Notes under the pieces: model-generated
Told to the model about the DNA's origin: nothing
Database searches by the model: none
The model's input: the letters and a program-made list of their open reading frames with translations, nothing else
Shown: piece after piece, positions 1-7,748 of the stretch
How the letters are laid out: each line of letters begins with the position of its first letter
How positions within the stretch are numbered: position 1 is the stretch's first letter
Made by a program: the position numbers and the translations under genes
Assembly (NCBI GenBank): GCA_905215405.1
Contig: CAJMQE010000089.1
Coordinates: 1-15,309, forward strand
Origin: an uncultured bacterium
GTDB taxonomy: Bacteria; Bacillota; Clostridia; Lachnospirales; Lachnospiraceae
Reading direction: 5' to 3'
Length of the DNA stretch: 15,309 nucleotides

Positions 1-12
1 TTACTGAAAACA

Positions 13-59
13 GGAGCTGCCCACTAATTTTTATTTTAGTGCGACAGCCCCTTTTATTG
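13..59 (+). terminator. Plus-strand hairpin terminator, likely of a gene left of the window
   Basis: An imperfect hairpin has its left arm at about 13-27 and its right arm at about 36-51, with an AT loop between. It is followed by TTTTATTG. GGAGCTG pairs with CAGCCCC apart from one mismatch, and CACTAA pairs with TTAGTG. The U-rich tail is on the plus strand, so it most likely ends a convergent gene beyond the left edge. It could also back up the RNase J terminator. Confidence 0.5.
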
Positions 60-65
60 TATATA

Positions 66-106
66 CAATAAAAAGATACACACCAGCTTTTATACTAGTG
101 TGTATC
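66..106 (-). terminator. Rho-independent terminator after RNase J
   Basis: On the minus strand a 12-bp stem (arms at 95-106 and 75-86, one G-U pair) with an 8-base loop is followed by TTTTTATTG. It lies about 50 bases past the RNase J stop codon and closes the ireB-yqgF-DUF1292-rnj cluster. Confidence 0.88.
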
Positions 107-157
107 CCCTATATACTTTATCAATATTTTTCTTTGATTGATCTACTGTTTTGGAAA

Positions 158-1945
158 TTATACTTCCATAATAATTGGAAGGATCACTGGATTTCTCTTC
201 ATCTTCTTCCAGAGGAATTCACTCAGATCATCTTTAATAATGCCTTTGATCTTACTCCAGTCAGTAATGTTTTTGTCAAGACAATGTGATACTGAATTTT
301 CAACAACATTTCTAGCTTCGTCCATCAGTTTTTCTGCTTCTCTTACATATACAAAACCTCTTGAAACAATATCAGGACCAGCCAAAAGCTGATTACTGAA
401 CTTTTCAAGTGTAAGTACAACAATAATAATACCGTTTTCTGCAAGATTCTGTCTGTCACGTAATACGATATTACCAACATCACCGACTCCGAGACCATCA
501 ACCAGGACTGCTCCAGTCTGAACCTTACCAACTACTTCAGCTTTTTCCTGAGTCAGTTCGAGAACATCACCTGAATGAATGATATTAATATTATCCTTGC
601 TGATACCAAGACCTTCTACAATTTCAGCCTGAGCCATCAGATGTCTGTATTCACCATGAACAGGAATAGAGAACTTTGGTTTTACCAAAGAATAGATCAG
701 TTTAATTTCTTCTGCACAAGCATGTCCAGAAACATGAGTATCCTGGAATATAACCTTAGCACCTTTCATACCGAGTTCATTAATAACCTTCGATACTGAT
801 TTTTCATTACCTGGAATAGGTGTAGAACTAAATACAACTGTATCTCCAGGATGAATAGATACTTTTCTATGAAGAGATGCTGCCATTCTTGACAGAGCAG
901 CCATTGTTTCACCCTGACTACCTGTTGTGATCAGCACGATCTGTTCGTTGGTATAATTTTTCATCTGCTCTGTTTCAATTAAAATGCCATCTGGAATATC
1001 AAGATAGCCAAGGTCATTGGCAACATTGATGACATTAACCATGCTTCGTCCTTCAATACATACCTTACGATTGTATTTACTTGCACAATTGATGATCTGC
1101 TGAACACGGTCAACATTAGATGCAAATGTTGCAATGATCAAACGATTACTTTTATTTTCATTGAAAATATTATCAAATGTTCTGCCCACTGTTCTTTCAG
1201 ACATTGTAAATCCAGGTCTGAGTGCATTTGTACTATCGCACATTAATGCAAGTACACCTTTTTTACCAAGTTCACCGAATCTCTGTAAATCAATAGGATC
1301 ACCAAACACTGGTGTATAATCGACTTTAAAGTCACCTGTGTGGACGATGGTTCCAGCAGGTGTGAAGATTGCAAGTGCAGCTGCATCTCCAATACTATGA
1401 TTTGTTCTGATAAATTCAATTCTGAAACAGCCAAGATTGATTGACTGTCCATATTTTACAACTTTACGTTTTACTTCACGTAATAAGCTATGTTCTTTTA
1501 ATTTAGATTCAATGAGTCCCATTGTAAGCTTTGTAGCATAAATAGGTACATTCATTTCTTTTTCAACATAAGGAATCGCTCCGATATGATCTTCATGACC
1601 ATGAGTGATCACAAAACCTTTTACCTTGTCAGCGTTTTCTTTCAAATAGGAAATATCAGGGATTACAAGATCGATACCCAACATTTCATCATCAGGGAAT
1701 GCGAGACCGCAGTCTACCACAATAATACTGTCCTCACTTTCGATGGCAGTCATATTCATTCCAATCTGTTCCAATCCACCAAGCGGTATGATTTTAACAG
1801 ATCCATTATTCAATTTTTTCAAATTAATACCGGTGCGCCAATTTTGGGCGCATTTTTCCTTTCTTTCTTTCTTTTTTGTTTTTTCGATCTTTATAAATCC
1901 AGCGATTTGATTGCATTCAGTTAATCTGCACTGATCTTTTTCCAT
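158..1945 (-). CDS. rnj: Ribonuclease J (metallo-beta-lactamase/beta-CASP ribonuclease)
   Basis: RNase J enzymes are zinc-dependent nucleases with endonuclease and 5'-3' exonuclease activity, acting in mRNA decay and rRNA maturation in Firmicutes. Numbered from the longest ORF (ATG at 1975), the conserved core begins near residue 58 with IIPLGGLEQIGMN. The metal motif HGHEDH is at 125-130, further ligands are His193 and Asp215 in HTGDF, and the beta-CASP region carries HVSGHA and IPVHGEYRHL. The protein ends in the family-typical RNPVILPIIMEV. The start is uncertain. ATG at 1975 has no Shine-Dalgarno sequence, ATG at 1945 has AGGA only 2 bases away, and a TTG at 1822 sits exactly where the conserved part begins. 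The first 50 or so residues are a basic, Lys-rich extension with no recognisable domain. The gene follows the DUF1292 gene and probably belongs to its transcript. Confidence 0.93.
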   Translation of the reverse strand: MEKDQCRLTECNQIAGFIKIEKTKKKERKEKCAQNWRTGINLKKLNNGSVKIIPLGGLEQIGMNMTAIESEDSIIVVDCGLAFPDDEMLGIDLVIPDISYLKENADKVKGFVITHGHEDHIGAIPYVEKEMNVPIYATKLTMGLIESKLKEHSLLREVKRKVVKYGQSINLGCFRIEFIRTNHSIGDAAALAIFTPAGTIVHTGDFKVDYTPVFGDPIDLQRFGELGKKGVLALMCDSTNALRPGFTMSERTVGRTFDNIFNENKSNRLIIATFASNVDRVQQIINCASKYNRKVCIEGRSMVNVINVANDLGYLDIPDGILIETEQMKNYTNEQIVLITTGSQGETMAALSRMAASLHRKVSIHPGDTVVFSSTPIPGNEKSVSKVINELGMKGAKVIFQDTHVSGHACAEEIKLIYSLVKPKFSIPVHGEYRHLMAQAEIVEGLGISKDNINIIHSGDVLELTQEKAEVVGKVQTGAVLVDGLGVGDVGNIVLRDRQNLAENGIIIVVLTLEKFSNQLLAGPDIVSRGFVYVREAEKLMDEARNVVENSVSHCLDKNITDWSKIKGIIKDDLSEFLWKKMKRNPVILPIIMEV

Positions 1946-2016
1946 CGTCCTACAATTCAGATACAAAATGTACATAAACGCAGAAATTGCTTCTTTTATA
2001 AAAATTCTATCTATGT

Positions 2017-2289
2017 CTACATCTCAATATCTACATCTTCCATAAGTTCTGCAAATATTTTTGAAACATATTCTAATTCATCATCAGATTCTACCATTTC
2101 ATAGATGGCTTCTGAATCTTCTGGCTCAGAAGTATCCTTTAAAACGTATGCTTCTGATTCACTATCTTCATCTTCTTCTATATCAACATCTGTTACTAAC
2201 AGATAGTTAATTCCATTAATTCTAGTTTCTTCAAGTACAAAAAACTCAACAGACTCATTTTCATCAGTCTGAAATATAATCTTTTCCAT
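2017..2289 (-). CDS. DUF1292 family protein (YrzB-like)
   Basis: This is a 90-residue, very acidic protein with the DUF1292 pattern: an N-terminal beta-rich half (EFFVLEETRINGINYLLV), then an Asp/Glu-rich linker (DIEEDEDSESEAYVL), and a C-terminal helix (ELEYVSKIFAELMED). The biochemical function is unknown. The gene has a good ribosome binding site (AGAGGA, 5 bases before ATG) and starts 28 bases after yqgF. The order ireB - yqgF - DUF1292 is conserved in Firmicutes (yrzL-yrrK-yrzB in Bacillus subtilis), which supports the assignment and suggests co-transcription. Confidence 0.88.
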   Translation of the reverse strand: MEKIIFQTDENESVEFFVLEETRINGINYLLVTDVDIEEDEDSESEAYVLKDTSEPEDSEAIYEMVESDDELEYVSKIFAELMEDVDIEM

Positions 2290-2317
2290 AAATTCCTCTT
2301 TCTGTTACTAGGGAAAA

Positions 2318-2752
2318 TTACTGATTCTTTTCCATTGCCAGCCTGTCCAAATATCCCTGTAATATAAATACAGCAGCTATCTTATCGATAACCTGCTTTC
2401 TGTTCTCTCTTCTAACCTTGCTCTCCATGAGCACCTGATTGGCTGCTACCGTAGTCAGTCTTTCATCCCACATAATTACAGGGAGGCCTGTACGTCTTTC
2501 GAGCTTTTCTTTAAATTCAAGAGTAGCCTGTGCTCTGTCACCAATTGTATTATTTAAATTCTTTGGGTATCCAAGAACGATTTCTTCCACTTTATATTCG
2601 TCGATAATTGCTTCAATTCTTGCTAATGTCTGTCTTAGCTTGTTCTCTTCTTTTCTTGTAATCGTTTCAAGACCCTGGGCAGTAAAGCCCAGGGGATCTG
2701 ATATTGCTACACCAACTGTTTTGGTGCCATAATCTAAACCTAATATTCTCAT
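2318..2752 (-). CDS. ruvX: YqgF/RuvX family nuclease (putative pre-16S rRNA nuclease)
   Basis: The protein has an RNase H-like fold. Family members are proposed to process the 5' end of 16S rRNA and were formerly called Holliday junction resolvases. The N-terminal MRILGLDYGTKTVGVAIS holds the catalytic Asp7. IVLGYPKNLNN at about 58-68, WDERLTT at 95-101 and IDKIAAVFILQGYLD at 122-136 supply the remaining acidic residues. The 144-residue length is normal. Its ATG lies 2 bases after the ireB stop codon, so the two are probably translationally coupled, and DUF1292 follows after 28 bases. No residue that I know to be essential is missing. Confidence 0.93.
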   Translation of the reverse strand: MRILGLDYGTKTVGVAISDPLGFTAQGLETITRKEENKLRQTLARIEAIIDEYKVEEIVLGYPKNLNNTIGDRAQATLEFKEKLERRTGLPVIMWDERLTTVAANQVLMESKVRRENRKQVIDKIAAVFILQGYLDRLAMEKNQ

Positions 2753-2754
2753 TC

Positions 2755-3012
2755 TTAGAGACCTTTACCTTCAATAAAATATTTAATAACTTCTTCTACT
2801 AACTCATCGCGTTCGACTTTCATAATAAGACTTCTTGCATTATTATGACTTGTAATGTACGTTGGATCGCCTGACATAATGTATCCAACAATCTGATTAA
2901 CAGGATTGTATCCTTTTTCCTTTAATGCTAAGTATACCTGCTCTAAAATGCCCTCTACTGATATTGTTTTATCTGGCTGTGTTTTAAAAAATTGTGTATT
3001 ATTATCTACCAT
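2755..3012 (-). CDS. ireB: IreB family regulatory phosphoprotein (UPF0297)
   Basis: IreB is a small soluble protein, phosphorylated on N-terminal threonines by the PASTA Ser/Thr kinase IreK in Enterococcus and linked to cell-envelope stress and cephalosporin resistance. From the ATG at 3012 the protein has 85 residues and starts MVDNNTQFFKT, with a candidate phosphoacceptor threonine at residue 6. It continues with the family core EKGYNPVNQIVGYIMSGDPTYITSHNNARS. A longer reading from a GTG at 3021 is less likely because the ribosome binding site AAGAAGGA would be only 1 base from it, against 10 bases from the ATG. First gene of the ireB-yqgF-DUF1292-rnj cluster, with a promoter just upstream. 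The kinase itself is not in this window. Confidence 0.92.
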   Translation of the reverse strand: MVDNNTQFFKTQPDKTISVEGILEQVYLALKEKGYNPVNQIVGYIMSGDPTYITSHNNARSLIMKVERDELVEEVIKYFIEGKGL

Positions 3013-3042
3013 ATTTCTCACGTCCTTCTTATGCTTCTCTAT

Positions 3043-3071
3043 ATTCTAATATAAATTATCAAATAATACAA
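3043..3071 (-). promoter_or_regulatory. Candidate sigma-A promoter of the ireB operon
   Basis: On the minus strand TTGTAT (3066-3071) and TAGAAT (3043-3048) are separated by 17 bases. This would start transcription about 25 bases before the ireB ATG. Each hexamer has mismatches to consensus, so the strength is uncertain. Confidence 0.5.
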
Positions 3072-3341
3072 GTAGAATTTGCTTATTTTCATAATTTTTA
3101 TGACCTTGTCACAATATTTCCATTTCTTCACATACAACATAGATTTGTTTTATGGAACCGTGCAACTGAATCTGGAAAAGCCCTTATTTTATTATTACGA
3201 ATCCCCATGTCCGCTTTTTCTTAGCTTTATTATAACCACTTTTTCCAAAAAAAGCTATAGTAACAAGTAACATAATCCACATTCAAATCATGTACAATTT
3301 TTATTTGTGGTTATTTTGTAGAAAAAGAGAGGGATTTATAG
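3072..3341. other. AT-rich gene-free stretch upstream of ireB
   Basis: I see no convincing gene here on either strand. A TATAAT lies on the minus strand near 3230, but I found no good -35 partner, so a second, longer ireB leader is possible yet unproven. No riboswitch that I recognise is present. Confidence 0.4.
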
Positions 3342-3382
3342 AAAAAAAGAAGGCCCCCTCGCCTGGGCAGCCTCCTTTTTTC
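3342..3382 (-). terminator. Rho-independent terminator downstream of the DUF4956 gene
   Basis: On the minus strand GGAGGC (near 3370-3375) pairs with GCCTTC (near 3349-3354) with one G-U pair. The stem extends through flanking A and T runs and is followed by TTTTTTTC. The arms are A-rich on one side and T-rich on the other, so it may act on both strands. It sits about 200 bases after the DUF4956 stop codon, which implies a long 3' untranslated region. Confidence 0.75.
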
Positions 3383-3578
3383 TTTTATAATTGCATCACA
3401 TTTTTATACTATTTAATAATTTGTCATACAATTCAAAATTGGTTTCTGTTGCTGTTTTCCACTTCAAAGCCTGTTGAAATTTCTTGTTCTTTATATATTT
3501 ACAATCGCAATTTATATTTGTTTTCTATCTTTCATATCTTAATCGATATCTTTAAAATACTTCATTCTAACACAACTG

Positions 3579-4268
3579 CTAATTTAACATTGATGATGTC
3601 TGATCTGGCAGAATACCAAGTGAAATATTTAAATTACCATTTCTGCAACGAATTGCATCAATAAATTTCTTTTCATCTGCATTATTTTTTACCTGTACAT
3701 AATAAGTCAGTTCGAATAAAGTACCCATATTGGTTGTTTTTACATTTCTAAGTTCACTATCTTCTGTAAATGCATCAAAAATTTCCTTGAATGCATCTGC
3801 ATAATTCAGGTTTTCTGGAATTGTGATCTTCAACTGTTTTGCTGCTGATCTTCTTTCTCCAAAGCCTGTAAATGTAAGTGCAAGCAATACAACAAGCACA
3901 ACAATAACAAAAACGACTGCAAATGAAACGAATCCAAGTCCACAGGCAAGTCCTGCTGCCATACTGAAGAATACGATTGCAATATCTTTTGCACTACCTG
4001 GAGCACTTCTGAATCTAACAAGCGCAAATGCACCTGCCATTGAAAATGCACGGGCAACATTGCTGCCAACTAAAAGAATTACTACTGATACAATTACCGG
4101 AAGCATAGCCAGGCCTACGATAAACTCTCTGTTGTACCCTTTCTTTTTTGAAGCGAGCATATACGCCGCTGCAATTACGACACCGATGATTACGGCCGCC
4201 ACCAATGCGATCATTGTGGAACTGATTGAAATTGTGTTGTCTGTTGTTGTAAAAATTGTCTCAAACAT
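3579..4268 (-). CDS. DUF4956 domain membrane protein
   Basis: Function is not established. The family is repeatedly found next to VTC-type polyphosphate polymerase domain proteins, as here. In 229 residues there are about four membrane segments (near 18-39, 50-68, 96-113 and 115-135), then a cytosolic C-terminal domain of about 90 residues. The family signature ARAFSMAGAFALVRFRSAP at about 72-90 sits in the loop after the second segment, followed by DIAIVFFSMAAGLACG. The ribosome binding site GGAG lies 10 bases before the ATG. The gene starts 51 bases after the polymerase-like gene and is probably in the same operon. I infer that it is the membrane partner of that protein, by analogy with the eukaryotic VTC complex; the sequence does not prove this. 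Confidence 0.85.
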   Translation of the reverse strand: MFETIFTTTDNTISISSTMIALVAAVIIGVVIAAAYMLASKKKGYNREFIVGLAMLPVIVSVVILLVGSNVARAFSMAGAFALVRFRSAPGSAKDIAIVFFSMAAGLACGLGFVSFAVVFVIVVLVVLLALTFTGFGERRSAAKQLKITIPENLNYADAFKEIFDAFTEDSELRNVKTTNMGTLFELTYYVQVKNNADEKKFIDAIRCRNGNLNISLGILPDQTSSMLN

Positions 4269-4319
4269 AATTTTGTCTCCATTCTCTTTTCTTTTATCTG
4301 TTTTTAGTTACATTAGGCA

Positions 4320-5105
4320 TTAGGCATATGCCGTTGTTCTTTTAAATCCGGTACAATTGAACCCGACCTGTCTGGATTTTTCCTGCTGCAAGCTTTGCTT
4401 TACAAATTTTTTGTAGTCAGTTCCATATTTTGAGAAACTGGCTGGCATGATCTGCATTTCCGCCATTAATTTTGTGAACCAGACCGGTGCTGCATTTAAT
4501 ATTTTGACTTCCATTAGGAAAATCCCATTTTCAAGAAGTAGCTCTCCATCATTTCCAAGTTCCAGTCCCAAATGATCCCGTCTGGATCTAATGTTGGTAT
4601 CAAAGGTAAGTCGGAAATCACCATCATTCTTCTCAAAATACGCTCTTCTGTCATACGTAATATGAGTCTTTGGAACAAGTCCATAAAAGTTCTTGAAGTA
4701 ATCAATTTCTCTGAACACCTGCTGATTTATTGATTCCTGTAATAGATCCGGTTTAATATCTTTGTGCAGATAATCATACGCTTCTCTTAATGTCATCGAG
4801 GTTCTTCTCTTATTTGTAATTCCTTTGTACTTTTTCTTGATCTCAACGAACACATTGTCATCCAGATCCGGAACTCCATAAGCTCTTAACCTTAATTTCT
4901 CTTTGTATACCGGCTTCTCAATCGAATTTCTGATCAATCGGTCATCCGGAGTATCATAATAAATATTGCTGATATTATAAAATTCATGATCCTGATTGTA
5001 CGCATCCAGAATCATATAATCTTCCAGTCTGACCAGTAGTTTATGAAATGTCGCTTCATCTACCATGTATTTTTTCTCATAACGGTTAAAGACTTCAATT
5101 GCCAT
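4320..5105 (-). CDS. VTC domain / polyphosphate polymerase domain protein (tunnel metalloenzyme fold)
   Basis: The protein resembles the catalytic domain of yeast Vtc4, which makes inorganic polyphosphate from ATP inside a beta-barrel tunnel. Tunnel-type charged motifs appear in order: RYEKKY at 8-13, IYYDT at 48-52, KEKLRLRAY at 68-76, VFVEIKKKY at 85-93, NKRRTS at 98-103, then RRAYF, FRLTFDTNIRSRR and LMEVKI. The length of 261 residues equals one VTC domain with no SPX or membrane domain, so any membrane link would come from the adjacent DUF4956 protein. The start has a strong AAGGAG 8 bases before the ATG. No CotH-like gene, a common third member of such loci, is present. Polymerase activity is inferred from the family. 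Confidence 0.88.
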   Translation of the reverse strand: MAIEVFNRYEKKYMVDEATFHKLLVRLEDYMILDAYNQDHEFYNISNIYYDTPDDRLIRNSIEKPVYKEKLRLRAYGVPDLDDNVFVEIKKKYKGITNKRRTSMTLREAYDYLHKDIKPDLLQESINQQVFREIDYFKNFYGLVPKTHITYDRRAYFEKNDGDFRLTFDTNIRSRRDHLGLELGNDGELLLENGIFLMEVKILNAAPVWFTKLMAEMQIMPASFSKYGTDYKKFVKQSLQQEKSRQVGFNCTGFKRTTAYA

Positions 5106-5155
5106 ATCTACTCATCTCCTTAGCCTTTTCTTTATTGCTTTCAAGTGCTATTCTA

Positions 5156-5183
5156 AATATAAATTGTGTCTAAACTATGTAAA
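5156..5183 (-). promoter_or_regulatory. Candidate promoter of the VTC-DUF4956 pair
   Basis: On the minus strand TTTACA (5178-5183) and TATATT (5156-5161) are separated by 16 bases, about 50 bases upstream of the VTC start codon. The hexamers are reasonable but the region is AT-rich, so chance matches are likely. Confidence 0.4.
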
Positions 5184-5217
5184 GTTTTAGTAAAAGTTGT
5201 GAAATTCCGATTCATTA

Positions 5218-5253
5218 TTATAAATCTGTCATTTCCATGCCGTCAGAATCCAT
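5218..5253 (-). CDS. Possible 11-residue ORF (MDSDGMEMTDL) with strong ribosome binding site
   Basis: The Shine-Dalgarno sequence GGAGGT is at 5261-5266 and the ATG follows after 7 bases, one of the best initiation signals in the window. The frame gives eleven residues, then TAA, TAA and TGA in a row. It lies between the topoisomerase terminator and the VTC gene. I do not recognise the peptide. It could be a leader peptide, a small protein or a chance signal. Confidence 0.35.
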   Translation of the reverse strand: MDSDGMEMTDL

Positions 5254-5347
5254 TTGTTTCACCTCCGCTATCAATTACACCATACGTATCTTAAATTATC
5301 CTTAAAAATGGCCTCTACAAGGTATTTCCAGCGATTTAATCCAATAC

Positions 5348-5386
5348 AAAAAAAGCTGCAGATGCCTTCATAGCATCTACAGCTTT
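5348..5386 (-). terminator. Rho-independent terminator of the topoisomerase operon
   Basis: On the minus strand arms 5373-5386 and 5352-5365 form a near-perfect stem (AGCTGTAGATGC with GCATCTGCAGCT, one G-U pair) with a 7-base loop. Seven T residues are at the 3' end. It starts 14 bases after the stop codon of the subunit A gene. The plus strand also carries a T run after the stem, so it may work both ways. Confidence 0.92.
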
Positions 5387-5399
5387 GTTCTTTTTTTAT

Positions 5400-7709
5400 T
5401 TAAACACGCAGTTTTGTTCCTTTAGAATCTCTGTGTGCCATCTTCATTTTATGAAAGTCCACTGTTCTTCCTTTGTAGTCAATTGTGATATGATCATCCG
5501 CTCCGATCAGATAAATATCATCAACGACATCATCTTTTACGAGCTTAATACCACGCACACCAACAGCTCCCTTCTTCTTTTCCGGAATATCCGTCAGCGG
5601 GAATTTTAAGAACACACCATTCTCTGTCTGCACAATCACGACCTGACTGCTGACAATCGTCTGTTCCTCTTTCACCTCACCGTCAAGCGAGAATTTTGCA
5701 AATGTTTCCACTGTTGCATCTGTTCGGTAAATACCTGCGATCATATCATTTTCCTGCAGCTTTGTTGAGGCTATTGTTCTCTTTGATGCCTCAAATTCAC
5801 TTGCATCCACAAGTTTCATCATACCTGCCTTCGTTACAAATAATAACTTGCTATCTTTAATACTCTGTGCTGCACACAGATAAATAATGCCTTCACCACT
5901 ACTGTCATAATTTCCAAGATTATCAATTGGCGTACCCTTATCCCTGAATCTTGTGAACGGAATATCGAGCACTTTGATCTGATGCAGATTTCCATTATCT
6001 GTGAAAATATAGATTTTATCAGTATTCATGCATGAGAAAATATATTTATTTTCTTTATGCACTGCTTCTTTGTTTCGTTCATATGCAGACATATCAATTG
6101 TTTTAGCATATCCAAAACGATCCATAATGAACATAACTTCCTGTTCTTCAATCTTCTTTTCTTCATAAACGGCTTCTTTTGCATCAATAATCTGTGTTCT
6201 TCTTGGAAGGGCATATTCTTTTTTGATCATCTGAAGATCCTTTTTTATGACTCTGGCCATTTCTTTTCTGTCATTCAGGATTTTTTCATATTTCTCGATC
6301 TTTTTGAGTGTTTCGTCATATTCCTTCTGTAAAGCAAGAATTTCAAGTCCAATCAGACGATACAGACGTAAATCCAGAATCGCTGTAGCCTGTCTTTCTG
6401 TGAAATGTAATTCTGAAGCTTCTTTTCGTGAACTTTCAGAACGGAATTTGATTTCATCTACAGTACCATTGATCAAACATGCCTTGGCCATCTTAAGATT
6501 CTTACTTCCACGCAGGATTTCAATGATCAGATCGATCATATCACACGCTTTGATCAAACCTTCTTTAATTTCTTTATTATCCAGCTCTTTCTTCAGCAGA
6601 GTCTTATATTTTCTTGTTGCAATTTCATACTGAAAATCAATGTGATGTTTGATAATCTTTTTCAGACTAAGTGTCTCTGGTCTTCCATCTACAATTGCAA
6701 GCATATTTACGCCAAAAGAATCTTCGAGTTTTGTTTTCTTATACAGCATGTTCTTTAAGTTTTCTACATCAGCATTTTTCTTTAACTCGAGAACTATACG
6801 AATTCCTTCTTTTGATGATTCATTCGAAATATCTACGATATCACTTGTTTTCTTGGATTCGATCAGGTCAACAACGTCCGAAATAAATTTTCCAATATTG
6901 GCACCGATCATTGTATAAGGAATCTCTGTAATAACAAGTCTATCACGTTCTGACTTTTTTGCTGCCTGTTCGAACACGACTTTACCACGAAGTTTGATCT
7001 TACCAGTTCCTGACTCATAAATAGTTGCAAGATCACGTTTGTTGACCACAAGTCCTCCAGTTGGAAAATCAGGTCCTGGTACGTACTGCATCAGCTCTTC
7101 TGTCGTTATATCTTCATTATCCATATAAGCACAAACCGCATCCACAACTTCACCAAGATTGTGCGTCGGAATATTTGTTGTCATACCAACGGCAATTCCT
7201 TCAGCACCATTGATCAGAAGATTCGGTACCCTGACTGGCAACACAGAAGGTTCTTTTTCTGTCTCATCAAAGTTCGGTATAAAATCAACTACATCTTTAT
7301 CCAGATCTGCCAGATAGACATCCTGTGTAAATTTCTTTAACTTTGCTTCTGTATAACGCATTGCAGCTGCGCCATCACCTTCAATAGAACCAAAATTACC
7401 GTGTCCATCAACAAGGGCCATTCCCTTCTTAAAGTCCTGTTCCAACACGACCAGTGTCTCATAGATAGAACTGTCCCCGTGTGGATGGTATTTACCCATG
7501 GTATCCCCAACGATACGGGCTGATTTTCTATGTGGTTTATCATAATTAAGTCCAAGCTGCTGCATTGCATAGAGCACACGTCTCTGTACTGGTTTCAATC
7601 CATCTCTTGCATCGGGCAGCGCTCTGGCTGTAATGACACTCATGGAATAATCTATATATGATTTCTGCATCAGTTCAGAATATTCTGTCTTTATAATCTG
7701 TTCTGCCAT
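5400..7709 (-). CDS. parC: Type IIA topoisomerase subunit A, topoisomerase IV-like (GyrA/ParC family)
   Basis: This is the DNA cleavage and rejoining subunit of a type IIA topoisomerase. The 769 residues open with the winged-helix breakage domain: RALPDARDGLKPVQRRVLYAM at about 29-49, the quinolone region HPHGDSSIYE at 75-84 and the catalytic Tyr119 in AAAMRYTEA. A coiled-coil and tower region spans about 350-490 and a beta-pinwheel domain about 515-769. The GyrA box (QRRGGKG), required for wrapping and negative supercoiling by gyrase, is not seen where it is expected; residues ERNKEAVHKENKYIF occupy that place. Ser80 and Glu84 match the numbering and identity of the Escherichia coli ParC quinolone residues, so no resistance substitution is seen there. 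A decatenating role is inferred. It begins 39 bases after subunit B. Automatic naming as gyrA is possible. Confidence 0.93.
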   Translation of the reverse strand: MAEQIIKTEYSELMQKSYIDYSMSVITARALPDARDGLKPVQRRVLYAMQQLGLNYDKPHRKSARIVGDTMGKYHPHGDSSIYETLVVLEQDFKKGMALVDGHGNFGSIEGDGAAAMRYTEAKLKKFTQDVYLADLDKDVVDFIPNFDETEKEPSVLPVRVPNLLINGAEGIAVGMTTNIPTHNLGEVVDAVCAYMDNEDITTEELMQYVPGPDFPTGGLVVNKRDLATIYESGTGKIKLRGKVVFEQAAKKSERDRLVITEIPYTMIGANIGKFISDVVDLIESKKTSDIVDISNESSKEGIRIVLELKKNADVENLKNMLYKKTKLEDSFGVNMLAIVDGRPETLSLKKIIKHHIDFQYEIATRKYKTLLKKELDNKEIKEGLIKACDMIDLIIEILRGSKNLKMAKACLINGTVDEIKFRSESSRKEASELHFTERQATAILDLRLYRLIGLEILALQKEYDETLKKIEKYEKILNDRKEMARVIKKDLQMIKKEYALPRRTQIIDAKEAVYEEKKIEEQEVMFIMDRFGYAKTIDMSAYERNKEAVHKENKYIFSCMNTDKIYIFTDNGNLHQIKVLDIPFTRFRDKGTPIDNLGNYDSSGEGIIYLCAAQSIKDSKLLFVTKAGMMKLVDASEFEASKRTIASTKLQENDMIAGIYRTDATVETFAKFSLDGEVKEEQTIVSSQVVIVQTENGVFLKFPLTDIPEKKKGAVGVRGIKLVKDDVVDDIYLIGADDHITIDYKGRTVDFHKMKMAHRDSKGTKLRV

Positions 7710-7748
7710 ATTCTTATTTATCCTTTCCTAAATGACCTGTTCTTTTGT

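Noticed and set aside
3342..3431. TTGTAT-17-TATAAA on the minus strand followed by a terminator, as if encoding a ~55-base small RNA
   Set aside because: The region is AT-rich, so such hexamers arise by chance, and the terminator is better explained as ending the DUF4956 transcript.
3290..3664. Plus-strand 124-codon open frame in the gap beside the DUF4956 gene
   Set aside because: It runs straight through the terminator hairpin and into the antisense of DUF4956, is Phe/Tyr/Leu-rich as expected from T-rich DNA, and has no clear ribosome binding site.
3823..4323. Plus-strand 166-codon frame rich in Ala, Thr and Ile
   Set aside because: It is antisense to the membrane segments of DUF4956, whose codon pattern produces this composition.
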